Position numbers and translations under genes: made by a program
Shown here: one piece after another, positions 21,478 through 33,255 of the stretch
Layout: the number at the start of each line of letters is the position of its first letter
Position numbering within the stretch: position 1 is the first letter of the stretch
Source: Diaporthe sp. PMI_573
Taxonomy: Eukaryota; Ascomycota; Sordariomycetes; Diaporthales; Diaporthaceae
Direction: 5' to 3'
NCBI GenBank assembly: GCA_021399435.1
Contig: JAJTUP010000001.1
Location: 620,001 to 684,000 of the forward strand
Length of the DNA: 64,000 nucleotides
The notes under the pieces: generated by a model
What the model was told of the DNA's origin: nothing
The model's database searches: none
Seen by the model: the letters and a program-made list of their open reading frames with translations, nothing else

Positions 21478-23980
21478 ATGATGGACGAATACAGACCCTC
21501 AAAACGAGCACGTCAGGCCTGCGAGCCTTGTCGGTGAGAATGAATTTCATGGCCCCTTATAACTCGGAGCATATGGTCAGTTTATCTAAGAATGAGAATA
21601 AAGAAGGAAGAAGTCGAAATGCCCTGGTGAGCGGCCGGCGTGCTCCTACTGCCTTCGCCTGGGCCAGAATTGCGTATATGCAGCAGGAGAAGATGAGCGA
21701 CCTAGCCACGCAATGGTTAGCCGAGTTCTGTCAGTTATTTCAATTGCACGATAAACGGTGGACTAACCTGCGTGCACCAGCAAGAACGGATGCATCAGCT
21801 GGAGAACAAGCTGGATCAACTGATCCAGTGCTTGAGGTCAGCCATCAATGCCATGATAACCCGAGCCCGGGTTGAAATCTTCTTGTGCCCGCGACGAGTG
21901 TCTCTCTGATATTACTGGCTTAGACCCGAGTTCGCAAGTAGGGCTAGCTACCCAGTGACAACACACGGAATGCCACCCGTACCGGATGGGTCTCATAGCT
22001 CAGAGCTTCCGCCTTCTCCGAGCCTCGGACACCCGGAGGCGGATTTGCAATGGCATGTATACACATCCCAACCCCCGGAGCCCATGCATCGTTGTGGCCA
22101 TTGTGCTAATCACAGGGCCAGGACGAGTGGATCGCCCAGTGCTCCCCAGACCCCGAGAGACTACGGGCGGCTGTATATGACCTGGTGTCACCGGCAACCC
22201 CTGCAATTGTTTGAGGAAGACAGCTTTCTTGACTCGCTTGACACGAGAGATCACGAGCTCATGCTGGCGCTGCAGAGCCTCTGTCTGCGCTTTGCTGCGG
22301 GAACAAGCCAGGTTGACAATTCGGAGAGGACACGGTCTATGGCGGATATGTCTTACCGGCTCGTGATGGAGAGAATTGCACAGGGCGAGGTGCAGCTGTC
22401 TACCCTGCAGACATTATGCGTGCTGAGCATGGTTGACTTTACAGGTCTGTAGCGTTTGGCCCCGGAGCGATGTACTATCAGAACTGACCGTGTGGTTCAT
22501 TCATATCAGCTGGGAGGACTCTCAGAGCCTTTATGAGCTGCGACCACGCCTTGCAGCTTGTTCAGAACTTGATCTGGTCCACGAAACCTTCACAGACCAG
22601 GATTCTTGTTCAGAATCCAGAGTTCATCGCATGCGTCCAGAGTCTTCTCACGCTCCAGAACTTACACCATACAGCAGGCTGCTCGGCGACCCCCGGGAAC
22701 CCCGCCGGATCCATCAACAGCTGCCTGGACTCGCCGTCGGCCGTCAAGCAGCTGCTGTCTTATGCCGGCGACAACGACAAGGACGACATCCTGGCCTTTA
22801 CAAACCAGCTCGCCGAGGTCTGGCACATGGCAAGCTGCTACGCCGCCCGCCCGGCGGACTCGAGCACCCCGCCCCCGTGGAAGTCCGAGTCGGACTACTC
22901 GCACATCATGTCGCGGCACCTGGACATCGACAGCCGCGTGCCGACAAAGTACCGCTGGCGCGAGAACGACTTCCAGGACCGCGAGCCGGCCGAGCTGCAG
23001 CGGCGGCGGGGGTACTGGGGCCCCTGGCTGTTCCTGCAGTTCGTCTACGCCGCCATCCCGTGCCTGCTGAACCACCCCTTCCTGCTCTCGATGCGGCTCC
23101 GCAACTTCCGCCGCACGATGCCGCAGTCCTTTATCCAGCAGTCCTTTGAGCAGGTCACGCGCCATGCCGGGTGGATCATGTATTTCCTCGACCTGCTCGA
23201 GCGCAAGTCCTTTCAGATCTCGGACCCGGTGCTGGGCCAGTGCGTCGCCATCATCGCGACTATACACCTCCAGCATAGCTTCGTGCGTAATGACACGCTC
23301 CGGGCGAGGGCGCAGAGCGGGTTTGAGAAGTGCATGGCGTTCTTGCGGAGGCTGGGACGTAGTTGGCCTAACATAGGCGTCACGGTACGCTGACTTCCAA
23401 CGCTATCTTCCAATCATAGACGGACTGCTGATTGAGTTAATCGTATTTCTAGGCGGATAAGTTGCAGAGGTTACAAGAGAGCATTGTGGGTGTGGTGGAC
23501 GCTTCTGCCTCTCGGCTGGACGGCCACCATCCGCTGGAAGCGAGGAACGCGCAGACCTGGTCGATCGACGCAGCCTTGCTCTGGGACATATTGGTCTACG
23601 AGAAGGCCGGCTGTTCCAGCCCGTCCGGAAACCTCTCCTCAGTCTTCGGGGACTCCCTCCTCCCAAGCTCGCCGAGCCCGGAGATGGCCGCGCAGGAGGT
23701 CGAGACGGAGTTCGACCTGATCGGGTCCGAGGGCATCGCCGGCCACAAGACCGTTCACAGGGAGACGCCCCTCCACGCTCCGGGCCAAGACGCGACCATG
23801 TTGGACTCGAGCCCACCCCCTCGGGAGGTCATTTGTGTTGGAGGGGTGGCCTCGGGAGGGGCATCGCCGTCTTTTTTGGACGCCACGGGCGGGAGTCACG
23901 GCCCGCAGGGGTTTTTCCTTGGGGCGGACGCTTACAATAGGACGATTGATGCGTGGTTGGACTTGGACGTTGTAACATGA
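21478..23980 (+). CDS. Zn(II)2Cys6 fungal transcription factor (715 aa, 6 exons)
   Basis: Exons: 21478-21533, 21604-21715, 21781-21836, 21924-22444, 22510-23384, 23453-23980, all in phase. The first intron splits the zinc cluster. Splicing restores CEPCRRKKSKC followed by CSYCLRLGQNC, giving the C-x2-C-x6-C...C-x2-C-x6-C spacing of a Gal4-type binuclear cluster. Exon 3 (QERMHQLENKLDQLIQCL) is the expected short coiled-coil dimerisation helix. The large middle region (residues ~230-520) has the helical texture of the fungal transcription factor regulatory domain. It is the gene adjacent to the Rieske/amine-oxidase/BVMO/MFS/cupin cluster and the natural candidate for its regulator. That role is inferred from position and from CGG-N8-CCG sites in the cluster promoters. 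Confidence 0.9.
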
Positions 23981-24354
23981 GCAAGAGTGGAAGGAGAGAG
24001 AGTTTGATTTCGGTACGGAACCTGGATTATCATTTTCTGCATTTCCAACTGTCCTAGCATTGCATTTGTGGCTCGTTGGCGAAGCGAGGTCCTTTAACCA
24101 TTTCCATAATACAATTGTCATCTCCAATCTCCTTGTCCACCCTTTCAGTGCTACTACCACGCCAACTGTTCCGAGGCCGAGCACTTCAGCTTGCCACAAA
24201 ACTCTACGTCCTCCTGAGTCTTTCCGGCCAGCCTGTACTGTGGTGTTGCAGGCCATATATCCCTGCCTAATTGTTCTTCTTTCTCATGGTGGCTCCTGAC
24301 CAGGTCTCTTGTGACTTTCTGGAAGTACAGTGGTCCCTGTCACCACGTTGTCTG
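23981..24354. other. Convergent 3' intergenic
   Basis: Lies between the plus-strand regulator and the minus-strand Rieske gene. Nothing else seen. Confidence 0.4.
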
Positions 24355-25669
24355 TCAGTGAAGTTCCATGGGCACGTCATTTCTGGGGTCAGGATGTGTG
24401 ATGAGACTTGCCTTTTCCGCAGTGGGGTGAAGCTCTCCGTTGACAAAAACGCTCCCGTTCAAGTTTTTCTGGGCAGCATTGCAAAGGTCTTTGTCTTCCT
24501 TCAAGATTTGCTTGAAGGTCTCAGTGATGTATGTAAACTCCTCGTCCGTCGCATCTTTGTGTCGGTAGACTTCGTACTCCATGTGTGTCTGACCGGCCGA
24601 CAATGGAATGCATCGCATGATGTAGAAGAAGTGTGGGCTTTTCGAAATAGAGCTTGTTAGGGGCGTCTAAAGAAATACGTTTCTGGAAGCCTGAGCACTC
24701 ACGAGACTGTCATGCATGCGTTGGGATAGTAGAAGGTACTGTAGATCCCCAACCCAGCAACATTGGGTTTGTCTGTGTTGAAATGTTGGATGTGGCCACC
24801 CTTCGTCTCAACCCAGTATTTGTTAAGGTCTGTGAGGCCATTCAGGGCGGGATGACCAGTAGGGCAATGATAACACTTTTCGAGGTCAGTCTCCAACGAG
24901 GCAGGCATTGGGTTCGAGGCGGAATGGGAATAGTGTCAGATCTGTTTTCAACTCACCTCGTTGTAGTTGTCAGCCAGAGTCTTCCAATTGTATTCCCCTG
25001 ACATCTCCCACTGGTGATCAAAATGGTACTCGCTGAAATCAAACTCCATCAGCCGTGGTTGGCGGTCAACACCCTCGAAATCGTCTTCCCATGAGACGGC
25101 TGGAGTGGTGTCCGAGTCTAGGTTGACCCATATAAAGCCGAGCCCGTCGATGTGGACGTGTATAGGGAATAAGCCATTTGAGGCTTTATCGAACCCGTCC
25201 AAATCTTGATACTTCGGCGCTTTGGCCAGGGCCCCCTTGAAGCTATACGACCAACCTGTATGGTTTTGTGTCAGATATGGAGACCAGGGTCTGTACACCA
25301 CGCGCTCAATACCACAATGCGGTCTGACGTACCGTGATACCTGCAAGCAAGGATACTGGAGGTCCCGCTTTCACGCTCGATGATCGGGTACGCGCGGTGC
25401 CGGCAGATGTTATGGAAGGCATTGATGTTTCCTTCACGGTCCTTGATCAAGAAGAACTCGAACCCAGATTCTGTGATTCGGGCAAAGTCCCCTGCCTTGG
25501 AAAGTCGCAATTTGTGGGAGACTAATATCCACTTGCGGGAGAAGATTGCTCTTCTCTCCAATTCGTACAGCTCTGGGGACCTGTACCAAATGGAGGGCAG
25601 GGCAGGGGTGGGTGTCTGTTCCGAGGGGCTTTCCGCGGGAGCCTTCCCAAACCCTAGCCACCTGTTCAT
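24355..25669 (-). CDS. Rieske non-heme iron oxygenase, choline monooxygenase-like (368 aa, 4 exons)
   Basis: Exons in coding order: 25669-25333, 25255-24957, 24875-24703, 24652-24355; introns GT-AG. The first intron falls inside the Rieske motif. Splicing restores C89-x-H91 and C109-x2-H112 in CRH...CRYHGWSY, the ligands of the [2Fe-2S] centre. The catalytic domain shows DNYNECYHCPTGHP with H215 and H220, and a later Asp (D325 in EDKDLC) can complete the 2-His-1-carboxylate iron site. Length and motifs fit the ring-hydroxylating-oxygenase alpha family branch that includes plant choline monooxygenase and glycine-betaine/stachydrine demethylases. Such enzymes hydroxylate or N-demethylate quaternary amines with O2 and an external reductase. 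It is divergent from the FAD amine oxidase at 26200 across a 530-bp promoter. The exact substrate is unknown. Confidence 0.92.
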
Positions 25670-26199
25670 CTTGGGCTATTGTTCAAATCTCTTCGCCGAG
25701 ATTCTTTGTGTTGAGATCAAATAAGGGGGCTTTCAGCAATTCGAATGAAGTAGAGAATGGGGCTGGTCTGGCGGCTTTGATGTAGACGCTGATGCCCTTG
25801 GCACGGCGGTGCCAGAAACTCCAATGATAAATGCCAATAATTCTGAACCCATACACTGTATCTCTTATTCGTATTCTTCCAGTTGGCTTTGATTACGGCC
25901 CGGTCGCCGTTCCTCTTCGTGATAATCCCACACCGTCTTAAAGTGGGGACGGAGGACGGCCCGGGTCCGGACGGCCCAAACGTGTGTCAGCAGCCCCGGG
26001 GATCAGCAAGACACCGTACGTGTTGTCGTATGATGAATGTGCGCAAATGCGCGTGAAAATACGAGAAAGACTCACTGCGACCGAATATGTACTCTCGTTT
26101 TTGTATATTGTTGTTGTGTTTTTCCTTGCCAGGTACGATATCCGGCCGATGCTAATACTCGTTCAACCATAACTAACATCTGCGAGAACCAAGTCAACC
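25670..26199. promoter_or_regulatory. Shared divergent promoter of the Rieske and FAD-oxidase genes
   Basis: 530 bp between two head-to-head ATGs. Positions 25896-25909 read CGGCCCGGTCGCCG, an inverted CGG pair with 8-bp spacing. A second GC block at 25950-25976 has several more CGG/CCG triplets, including CGG-N7-CCG at 25957-25969 with the same CGGCCCGG start. Inverted CGG triplets are the classic targets of Zn2Cys6 homodimers. The site lies 227 bp from the Rieske ATG and 291 bp from the oxidase ATG. Confidence 0.5.
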
Positions 26200-27593
26200 A
26201 TGCAATCTAACAAGGACAGCCGCCTGCTCATTATCGGAGCAGGCGTTTTCGGTCTGTCAACAGCGCTGGAGGTCAAGTTACGCGGATATAAAAATGTCAT
26301 AGTCGCAGACCGACACCCACCTCCTGTCAAAGACGGCAGCAGTGTGGACGTTTCGAGAGTGATCCGGACGGACTACGCCGACGAGCTGTACCACCGAATG
26401 GCGCGCGAAGCCTACAAACTATGGAAAGAAGGCATCTATCGAGAGGATTTCCACGAGACGGGATTTGTGATGCTCGCTGAGCGGAGCGGCCAGTCTTACC
26501 TTGACAGCGCCTTGGAGGTCAATGAAGCACAAGGCGTGGTCTTGGACAATTACCCTGATGCGAATGACGCCCGTAAATTGTATCCCTCGATTCAGGCCAA
26601 GTTGGACGGGCTGCGTGCAGTCCACAACCCCAATGGTGGCTGGGCAGACGCGGAAGCCGCCATCCGGAGGCTGGCTGGTGAATGCAGCAACGCGGGCGTG
26701 TCATTTGTCAGTGGGCCTGGTGGTACTGTCACCTCCCTGAGATACAAGACAAAGAACGAAAGAGAGCAAGTTGCTGGAGCCGACGTGGCTTCTGGTGGCC
26801 ACATTGAAGCCGACCAGGTCATCCTGTGCACTGGGGCCTGGACAAACAGGCTCGTCCCCCTGAGCCATGCCACCTCCGCATCTGGCCAGCCAGTGGGCTT
26901 CATCACCCTTACAGCAGAGGAGACGGCTCGATTGAACGGGCTTCCCGTCATGATCAACCTAAGTACTGGCATATTCTGCTTTCCACCTACCCCGGGGACA
27001 AACCTCTTGAAAATTGCGAGACACGGCTATGGCTGGGCGACCGAGGTTCAGACAAGAGACGGCCGAGTTGTCTCATCGCCGAGGCTGGATGGCAACGGCG
27101 CCGAGTCCTCGTACCTGCCAGATGATGCAGAGAAGGCCCTTCGTGAGGGTCTCCAACAACTACTGCCCGACTTTGCAGATCATCCGTGGTCGAACCGACG
27201 GCTGTGCTGGTACTCGGACACGCCAGATGGTGACTTCATAATCGATCAGCATCCCAATATCGAAGGGCTTTTCATTGCATCAGGTGGATCTGGACAGTAA
27301 GTTTGTCCCAATGCAGTGAGGCTTCAAGAGTTTCAAAGGTGCGTGCGCTGACTTGGATACATCGCAAAAGTGCATTCAAGTTTCTACCAGTCTTGGGCGT
27401 ATATGTCGTGGACTGTTTCGAGAATAAAGCTCCAGACGATGTTCGTGAAAAATGGAGGCTGAGACCGGGTGCTACAGACAGTGAAACAACAGTCAAGGTC
27501 GGGGACGGCAGCAGAGGGGGGCCACCGTTAAGAAGGTTGCGCACAGAAGAACAGGCGAAATTATTAGGGGCATCTCCAGTCGCGACAGACTGA
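26200..27593 (+). CDS. FAD-dependent amine oxidase, sarcosine/fructosyl-amino-acid oxidase family (439 aa, 2 exons)
   Basis: Exons 26200-27296 and 27371-27593; the splice joins GGSG to HAFKFLPVLG, the invariant C-terminal flavin-binding block of this family. The N-terminus has the dinucleotide fold IIGAGVFGLSTAL (G13, G15, G18) and SRVIRTDYAD, both typical of monomeric sarcosine oxidase and amadoriase-type proteins. C336 in LCWYSDTPDGDFIIDQHP lies where covalent FAD attachment occurs in relatives. The enzyme should oxidise a secondary amine to an imine, releasing H2O2; the acceptor could be an N-methyl amino acid, a fructosyl amine or saccharopine. No PTS1 tripeptide ends the protein (it ends ATD), unlike many peroxisomal relatives. 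A Rieske N-demethylase followed by this oxidase would form a logical demethylation route (inference). Confidence 0.92.
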
Positions 27594-28142
27594 TCAGAGA
27601 GCGGCCCTGGATTGACTAGAATCAAGGCTGGCAGGTAAAAAGAAAATGACTTCCCAAATCATATATGTGTATATGTTTCTAAATGAAAGGTTTGCTACAA
27701 AACTACCCAGGTACCTATGTGACTAGACTGCGGCAGGCTTTCACAGTTGCTCCTCTAATTTTGCTCGACGCTCGTGTCAATCCGAAAACCGACACCATAC
27801 CCAAGTTCCCAATTCCTGTGTGCATGAGAGGCAAACCAGCCTTGCAGTCTCAGCAACTCGATGATCCGGGTACTGTCCGGATGGTTATCATGTGCTCCCC
27901 AGTATGGGTCGGAAACGGCCCGTCCACCGGGGACTCGGGAGTCGGAGCTTGAGATAAGCTACAACTGGACCCATCTTACTTGGGTACTATGTACTTGCAT
28001 CTATACTATCTGGGTAAGCTGGTAGGCAACCAGCTAGGTTTGTAGGAATTATGGAAGCTTGCTTGTCTGGTGGAACTCCTCATTCTCACATCGATCTGCT
28101 GCGCTGGATCCTACTTTCGTCCACCACTCCAGGCACGCAGTG
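27594..28142. promoter_or_regulatory. Promoter interval of the BVMO gene with CGG-N8-CCG site
   Basis: The interval between the oxidase stop and the BVMO ATG. Positions 27916-27929 read CGGCCCGTCCACCG, the same inverted CGG pair with CCCG start as in the neighbouring promoters, 227 bp before the proposed ATG. Further CGG triplets lie at 27910, 27936 and 27943. The ORF 27683-27952 that crosses it has no recognisable features. Confidence 0.45.
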
Positions 28143-30390
28143 ATGCATCCAAGGAAGATTCGAAAACCGGATGGTGGATGCCAAGAAGAGGGCAGCCAAC
28201 TACGTTGCACCATTATTGGTGCAGGGTCAGTCTTTCCAACCAACAGAAATCCCACTTAAGCTGATATTTTGTCTCAGTGTATCGGGCTTGCTAATGGGTA
28301 CGACAAATCCATGTTGACGGTCTCAGCTGCGCCTCCTCTGCCAAATTATCTCTCGCCTTGATTCACTCTGCTAACCAGGTGATGGTGGAACAGCATACAA
28401 ACTCCGCAATCATTTGAACAGTCACGTCACATTCTCAATTTATGAGAAGTCGTCTGAAATAGGCGGAACATGGTTCGAGAACAAATATCCTGGTGCGTTC
28501 CTCTTGCAATAATATCAAAAGCACTCCAGCTGCAATACGGAGAAACTCAGGTTCTACTGTAAGCTCTCGACTGAGTAAACGTACCAATTTGTTTCAGGGT
28601 GTGCTTGTGACGTTCCAAGCCACATATATCAATATCCGTTTGCCCCGAACCCGTCATGGTCAAAGTTGTAAGTGCGCTGTTTGTGAGACCTCGTGACCCA
28701 CCCACTTCCTGAAGAATTATTTATTAGACTGACGAAGCGTTTTGCCTAGCTATGCATCATCCGACGAGATACACGCCTATCTAAAACGTTTTGCTAGTTT
28801 TCATGAGCTGGATCAGTTCATCCACTTCAACAGTAAGGTTGTTGAAGCGGCATGGTCTGAGGCTTCAGCGAAATGGAAAATCAAAATTGAGGGACAGACA
28901 GACGAGAACGAATCCGAAATTCTGGTCAATGCAGGCGGCATTCTCAACAACCCGAAACTTCCTAGCATAAAGGGCTTCTCAAGCTTCGCAGGCGAGCAGC
29001 TTCACACCGCAAGCTGGGACCCCACAGTAAAGCTGGATGGGAAAAGGGTTGCCGTTATTGGTGCCGGTGCGAGCGCGGTCCAACTCCTGCCCCAGATCCA
29101 GCCACTATGCAGTCATGTCGATGTTTACATACGAACCCCGTCTTGGATCACCGCACCTGTTGGAATGACTGCCTTTGACCCTGAAAATCTCAATCCTACT
29201 TACACCGTGCAGGACAAGGAGCGATTCAACAATGACGAGGATGCTTACCTCGATACTCGCAAGGAGCTTGAGAGCCATTTGTGCGTACCTCCATAGCTAG
29301 CATATGGCCACCGACTTTTTGAGAGCTTGACAACTGACATCGCGCTCGCCAGCAACGGCAAGTTCCTCGCCTTCTTCAAGAAGACCGCGGAGCAGAAAGA
29401 TATGAGAGCTCGTTTCGAATCAAGAATGAAGGAGCTCATCACAGACAAAGATCTGCAAAAGAAACTGATTCCGTCGTTCGAAGCTGGGTGCAGACGGATA
29501 AATCCTGGTGAACAGTACCTTGTCGCTTTGCAAAAGCCCAATGTCCGGGCGATCTTTGACCCCATTCAAGAGATCACGGCGACTGGGGTCGTGGTATCCG
29601 AAGGCATGGAGCACCCGGCCGACGTACTCATCGCTGCTACTGGGTTCGATACCACTTTCAGACCTCGATTTCCTATCATTGGCCGGGGTGGTCTCAATTT
29701 GCAAGACCTGTGGAGTTCTGATCCGACATCGTACATGGGAATCGGCGTGTCAGGCTTTCCCAATTATCTCACCTTTCTCGGGCCCAACACGCCTATATCC
29801 AACGGAAGCCTGATGGGTGAGTACAGTGGTGGCACAGGTATAGCTCAATCCAGTGCTGACACGGTGATCAGGTTCTCTCGAGGCAACGAGCGACTATTTT
29901 ATTCGACTTCTGAGAAAAGTGATACGACAGAGAGTCAAGTCTTTTGACGTCAGGAAAGAAGCCCAGGCCGACTTTGTTGATCACACACATGCCTATATGC
30001 AAAACATGGTGTGGACAGGAACCTGTCATAGTTGGTGTACGGCTTCATGATTCACGCGATATTTTGTGCGTTTTGCTGACCACCTCACTCTGCTCTCCAG
30101 TCAAGACGAACGGAAGAGTCACCGCATTATGGCCTGGGAGCTCGCTTCACTACATACAAACTTTGGCAGAGGATAGATGGGAGGATTATGAGTGGGAATT
30201 CACCGAGAATAACCGGTTCAGCTACTGGGGCCCGGGTCTTTCATGGATCGAAGACCCTTCTATCGATTCCCTGGGAGTTGACGAGAGTGACAGCCGTGTT
30301 ACAACGGCAACTATTCCTCGCAGAGGAGATGACATAAGCTTCTACCTTCGAAAGCACGTTCCTCTGCCTGACGATTCCAGTAGAGTATAA
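28143..30390 (+). CDS. Baeyer-Villiger-type flavin monooxygenase (573 aa, 8 exons)
   Basis: Exons: 28143-28225, 28278-28297, 28394-28492, 28598-28667, 28750-29280, 29353-29816, 29872-30036, 30101-30390. Motifs in order: FAD fold TIIGAGVSGLLM (built from exons 1 and 2), [21 protein letters not shown], the BVMO fingerprint FxGxxxHxxxWD at F170-D181 (FAGEQLHTASWD), and the NADPH fold VAVIGAGASAVQ. The C-terminal AVxATGFDTTFRP-like block and GPNTPISNGSLMGSLEATSDY also fit class I BVMOs. Exon 2 is a 20-nt microexon. The 3' splice site of intron 2 could alternatively lie 13-14 nt upstream (28380), but the chosen one restores LLMAYKL. The enzyme would insert oxygen next to a carbonyl or oxidise a heteroatom using NADPH and O2. 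It is in the same orientation as the FAD oxidase. Confidence 0.9.
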
Positions 30391-30928
30391 GACAGGCCCA
30401 GCTCCGAATTTTCGGCATTGAAGGTAGTACATAGGACAAAACTTGGATTGGATTGCTTATCACATTCCTGAGCAAGCCACATATATCTGATCAGTGCATT
30501 GAAATTGAATATGGATGCTACGATCCCTGGTTACAAATGTACATCCAATCCTTAATTCTTGTATCCATCTGAAATGAACTCAAGCCACGTGCTTGAGAAG
30601 AACAAAGCTACGTAGGTAAAGTTCTGCAAGCATTTGGGTCTCTGGTTTTCGCGATGAATAGTTCAGGTAATTGTGCTCGTAGAAATAAATACCTCGCTCA
30701 GTTCTTTTAAAGAGAAAGAAGATCAATAGATTGCCAGCCAGAATAAGTACGAAAAGCTACGCCCAGCCTCATAGAAGCCTGGGGGCCAAGGACCCCCCTC
30801 CTCAGGTTTCTATGCGGGAGGGGTGGCCTTGATCACATTAATCATTCATACCTTCACTGCGAGCATGATGGCTATTGCCCTTCCCTCTTGTCCCAGTGCA
30901 CAACGCGAAATACCCATATTGATCGATC
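30391..30928. other. Convergent 3' intergenic
   Basis: Lies between the BVMO and the MFS gene; AT-rich, no ORF of interest. A short inverted repeat around 30776-30826 (CATAGAAGCCTGGGGG ... CCTCAGGTTTCTATG) could act as a shared 3'-end hairpin. Confidence 0.4.
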
Positions 30929-32853
30929 TCACCGCTCGTTCAGCATACCCACCTCAAACGGTAACAATAATGCAATAACCCCGATGACGATATACAAGGC
31001 ACAGGAGATCCAGATAGGAGCGGATGTGGTGACATCTGTAAAGGTAGCAATGAAAGGGGTGATAAGTGATGATATGCGGCCACAGGCCATGACAAAGCCA
31101 CACCCGAAGCCGCGATTCTCTGTCTTCAGAGCCAAAGGCGTGAACCTGAGAAACAGAGTTAGTGACGGTACATATGTATCATCTGATTTCATGTATGATT
31201 GCACTCACGCGTAGACAATTCCGTAAAGGGCGTTAAGCCAGAAATTAATCATGCAGGAGAATGCCAAGTTCTGGGCTTCGTTCTTGACAGATGTAAAAGC
31301 CCCAGAAAATGCGGCGCATGCCAAAGCGGCAACAGCGATGGATCGGCGGGACTGGAGCCAAGGTGTTGCAATCATTGCCATGCCCAGAAATGGGCCAAAG
31401 ATTCCAGCAACCGAGGACACCGTCCAGTCACGGTACGTTTGATATGAGCTGCTCGTGCCCAATCGCGCTCCATGGGACTCAAGGTAGTATGGGAGGAATA
31501 TTATGAACAACGGGTAGCTTCGATCAAGAGTCAGACTTTGGCAGCACATACGAGGGGCTAGATTCGCTATCGAAAGCGAGCTATTGAGAACGTACCAAAT
31601 GCCGATAAGAGCCCATATAGCTATCAAGCAACTCATAAGACGGAGCTGACCCGGTCCAGCAAATAGATTTACCACTCTTTGGATGATGCGTCGAAAGTCC
31701 CGATGCGCGGGCAAGTCTTGGCCGGGCGATATAGTGAAATCAAAATCTTCGTGCTTCACGCGGTGTTGTGATTTATTACTCTCGCTGATGTTGTTCAGCA
31801 CAATAACGGCCTCTTCGACCCGGCCGTTTGCGGCAAGCCATTTTGGTGATTCCTGGGAGTGCAACACGAACGATCGAATAATACTCATGATGAGACCCAG
31901 GCCCCCCAATGTGATATATAGATACCGCCAACCCATGTTGGATCCCCTTGGGCAAGTTGTCGTTGAGGCTTCATTAGAGCACCCATAATTCACTAGGAGT
32001 GGCCATGCTTTGCCGTGCATGTCAGGCCCATCAGCTGTCACCGTGGATCGCATCATACAAGACAGGAAAGGTCTGCTTACCAATGAGTCCGGTTATCGCG
32101 CTTCCCAGGCCCCAGATGCTGGCCAGGCCAGTCAGGATAAATGAGAATCGAATAGGGAGGCACTCGGTGAGCAGTGTCAAGTCAATCGCCACTGCCAGCA
32201 AATTATCGTCAGCCTTGTCCTGGTCCCTTTGCATTTTCCATTCGTGCCTGTAGTCGATGCATATGTGATGTCCACTTACGGTTTCCCCCTCCAAAAATAC
32301 CAGTCAGAGCCACAAAAATATTGAGTGCTGTCCAGTTTGGAGAGCTGGCGGCGATCATGGAGAACACGGCGACGCCGAAGATGGAAACCTGCCAAAGACG
32401 CATTCTTCCCATGATGTCCGCGAGCTCACCGACGGAGAGTGCCCCAATGACCAGCCCGGCATACAATGCGGCTGACAGCAGCGTGGGATACCGCGGATTG
32501 AACTCCATGGCTGCCTCCGGCGTGACTAGGCTTATCGAGACGAGTAGCATCTTGAGTTGAGCAAGAGTGTGTTAGCGGCGATCTTCTCGACGCTGCTATA
32601 GAAACCGGCGAGCTCGCACCTGGTCTACCAGAAAGCCAAATCCGCAGGAAGCGGCCAGCGACCATTGATATCTTCCCATGCCAATGGACTCAATGGCCTG
32701 GGAGACAATTTGCTCATTAGTTTCTTCGGGCTTGATACCCCTGATCTCAGTCTCTAGGACGCTGCCATCGGCTACATCAGGGCGGGCTATGTTGCCCAAC
32801 TCTATCTTTTGGTCATCAGAGTCATGCTCGTGACGCTTCAGTTGACCCGACAT
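30929..32853 (-). CDS. MFS transporter (517 aa, 6 exons)
   Basis: Exons in coding order: 32853-32620, 32550-32280, 32191-32081, 32007-31596, 31517-31209, 31145-30929, all in phase. The first in-frame ATG is 32853; a TTG upstream is ignored. The protein has about twelve hydrophobic segments, the signature-A loop GELADIMGRMR between helices 2 and 3, and an acidic cytosolic N-terminus. GGGNLAIDLTLLTECLP and GLIAWPLLVNYGC are typical of the fungal metabolite:proton symporter branch related to SV2/sugar-type carriers. For intron 3 a 3' site 27 nt upstream is also possible; the chosen one restores ITGLIAWPLLVN. It lies in the cluster next to the cupin gene and is the likely importer or exporter of the pathway compound (inference). 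Confidence 0.87.
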
Positions 32854-33255
32854 GTTTCTGTGATGGAATGAGGACGGCAAATTCAAATGTCGACATCAAG
32901 GTATTAGGTGATTGGTAGCCTATACCGTCTTAAGAAAGCAACTTAACGAGGAAGTCTCAGTCGTTTGATAAGCCAAGTACACAAGTAGAAAAATCGGGAA
33001 TTATCCGGATTGCCAATCATGTAAAGCTTATAGGATAACACAGCTTTCAAAGTATCACCACCAGTGGGCGATACGCCTGTGAGATGGGGGGGGGGGCGGG
33101 ACTTGTCCGGAGGCGGCCCGGGCTCCGCACATGCACCACAGCTCGGGACTGATATCGGGAGCACCTGGCTGGGCATGGATCGACCGCGGCAGACTGACAA
33201 CAACACGAACTCTTGTTGAGCCCTCATGAAAGTTCACTGACCAACTCAAAGCACC
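32854..33255. promoter_or_regulatory. Shared divergent promoter of the MFS and cupin genes
   Basis: About 400 bp between two head-to-head ATGs. Positions 33114-33127 read CGGCCCGGGCTCCG, again CGG-N8-CCG. The flanking GGAGG just upstream is also found next to the block at 25952 in the Rieske/oxidase promoter. An 11-nt poly-G run lies at 33086-33096. Confidence 0.5.
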
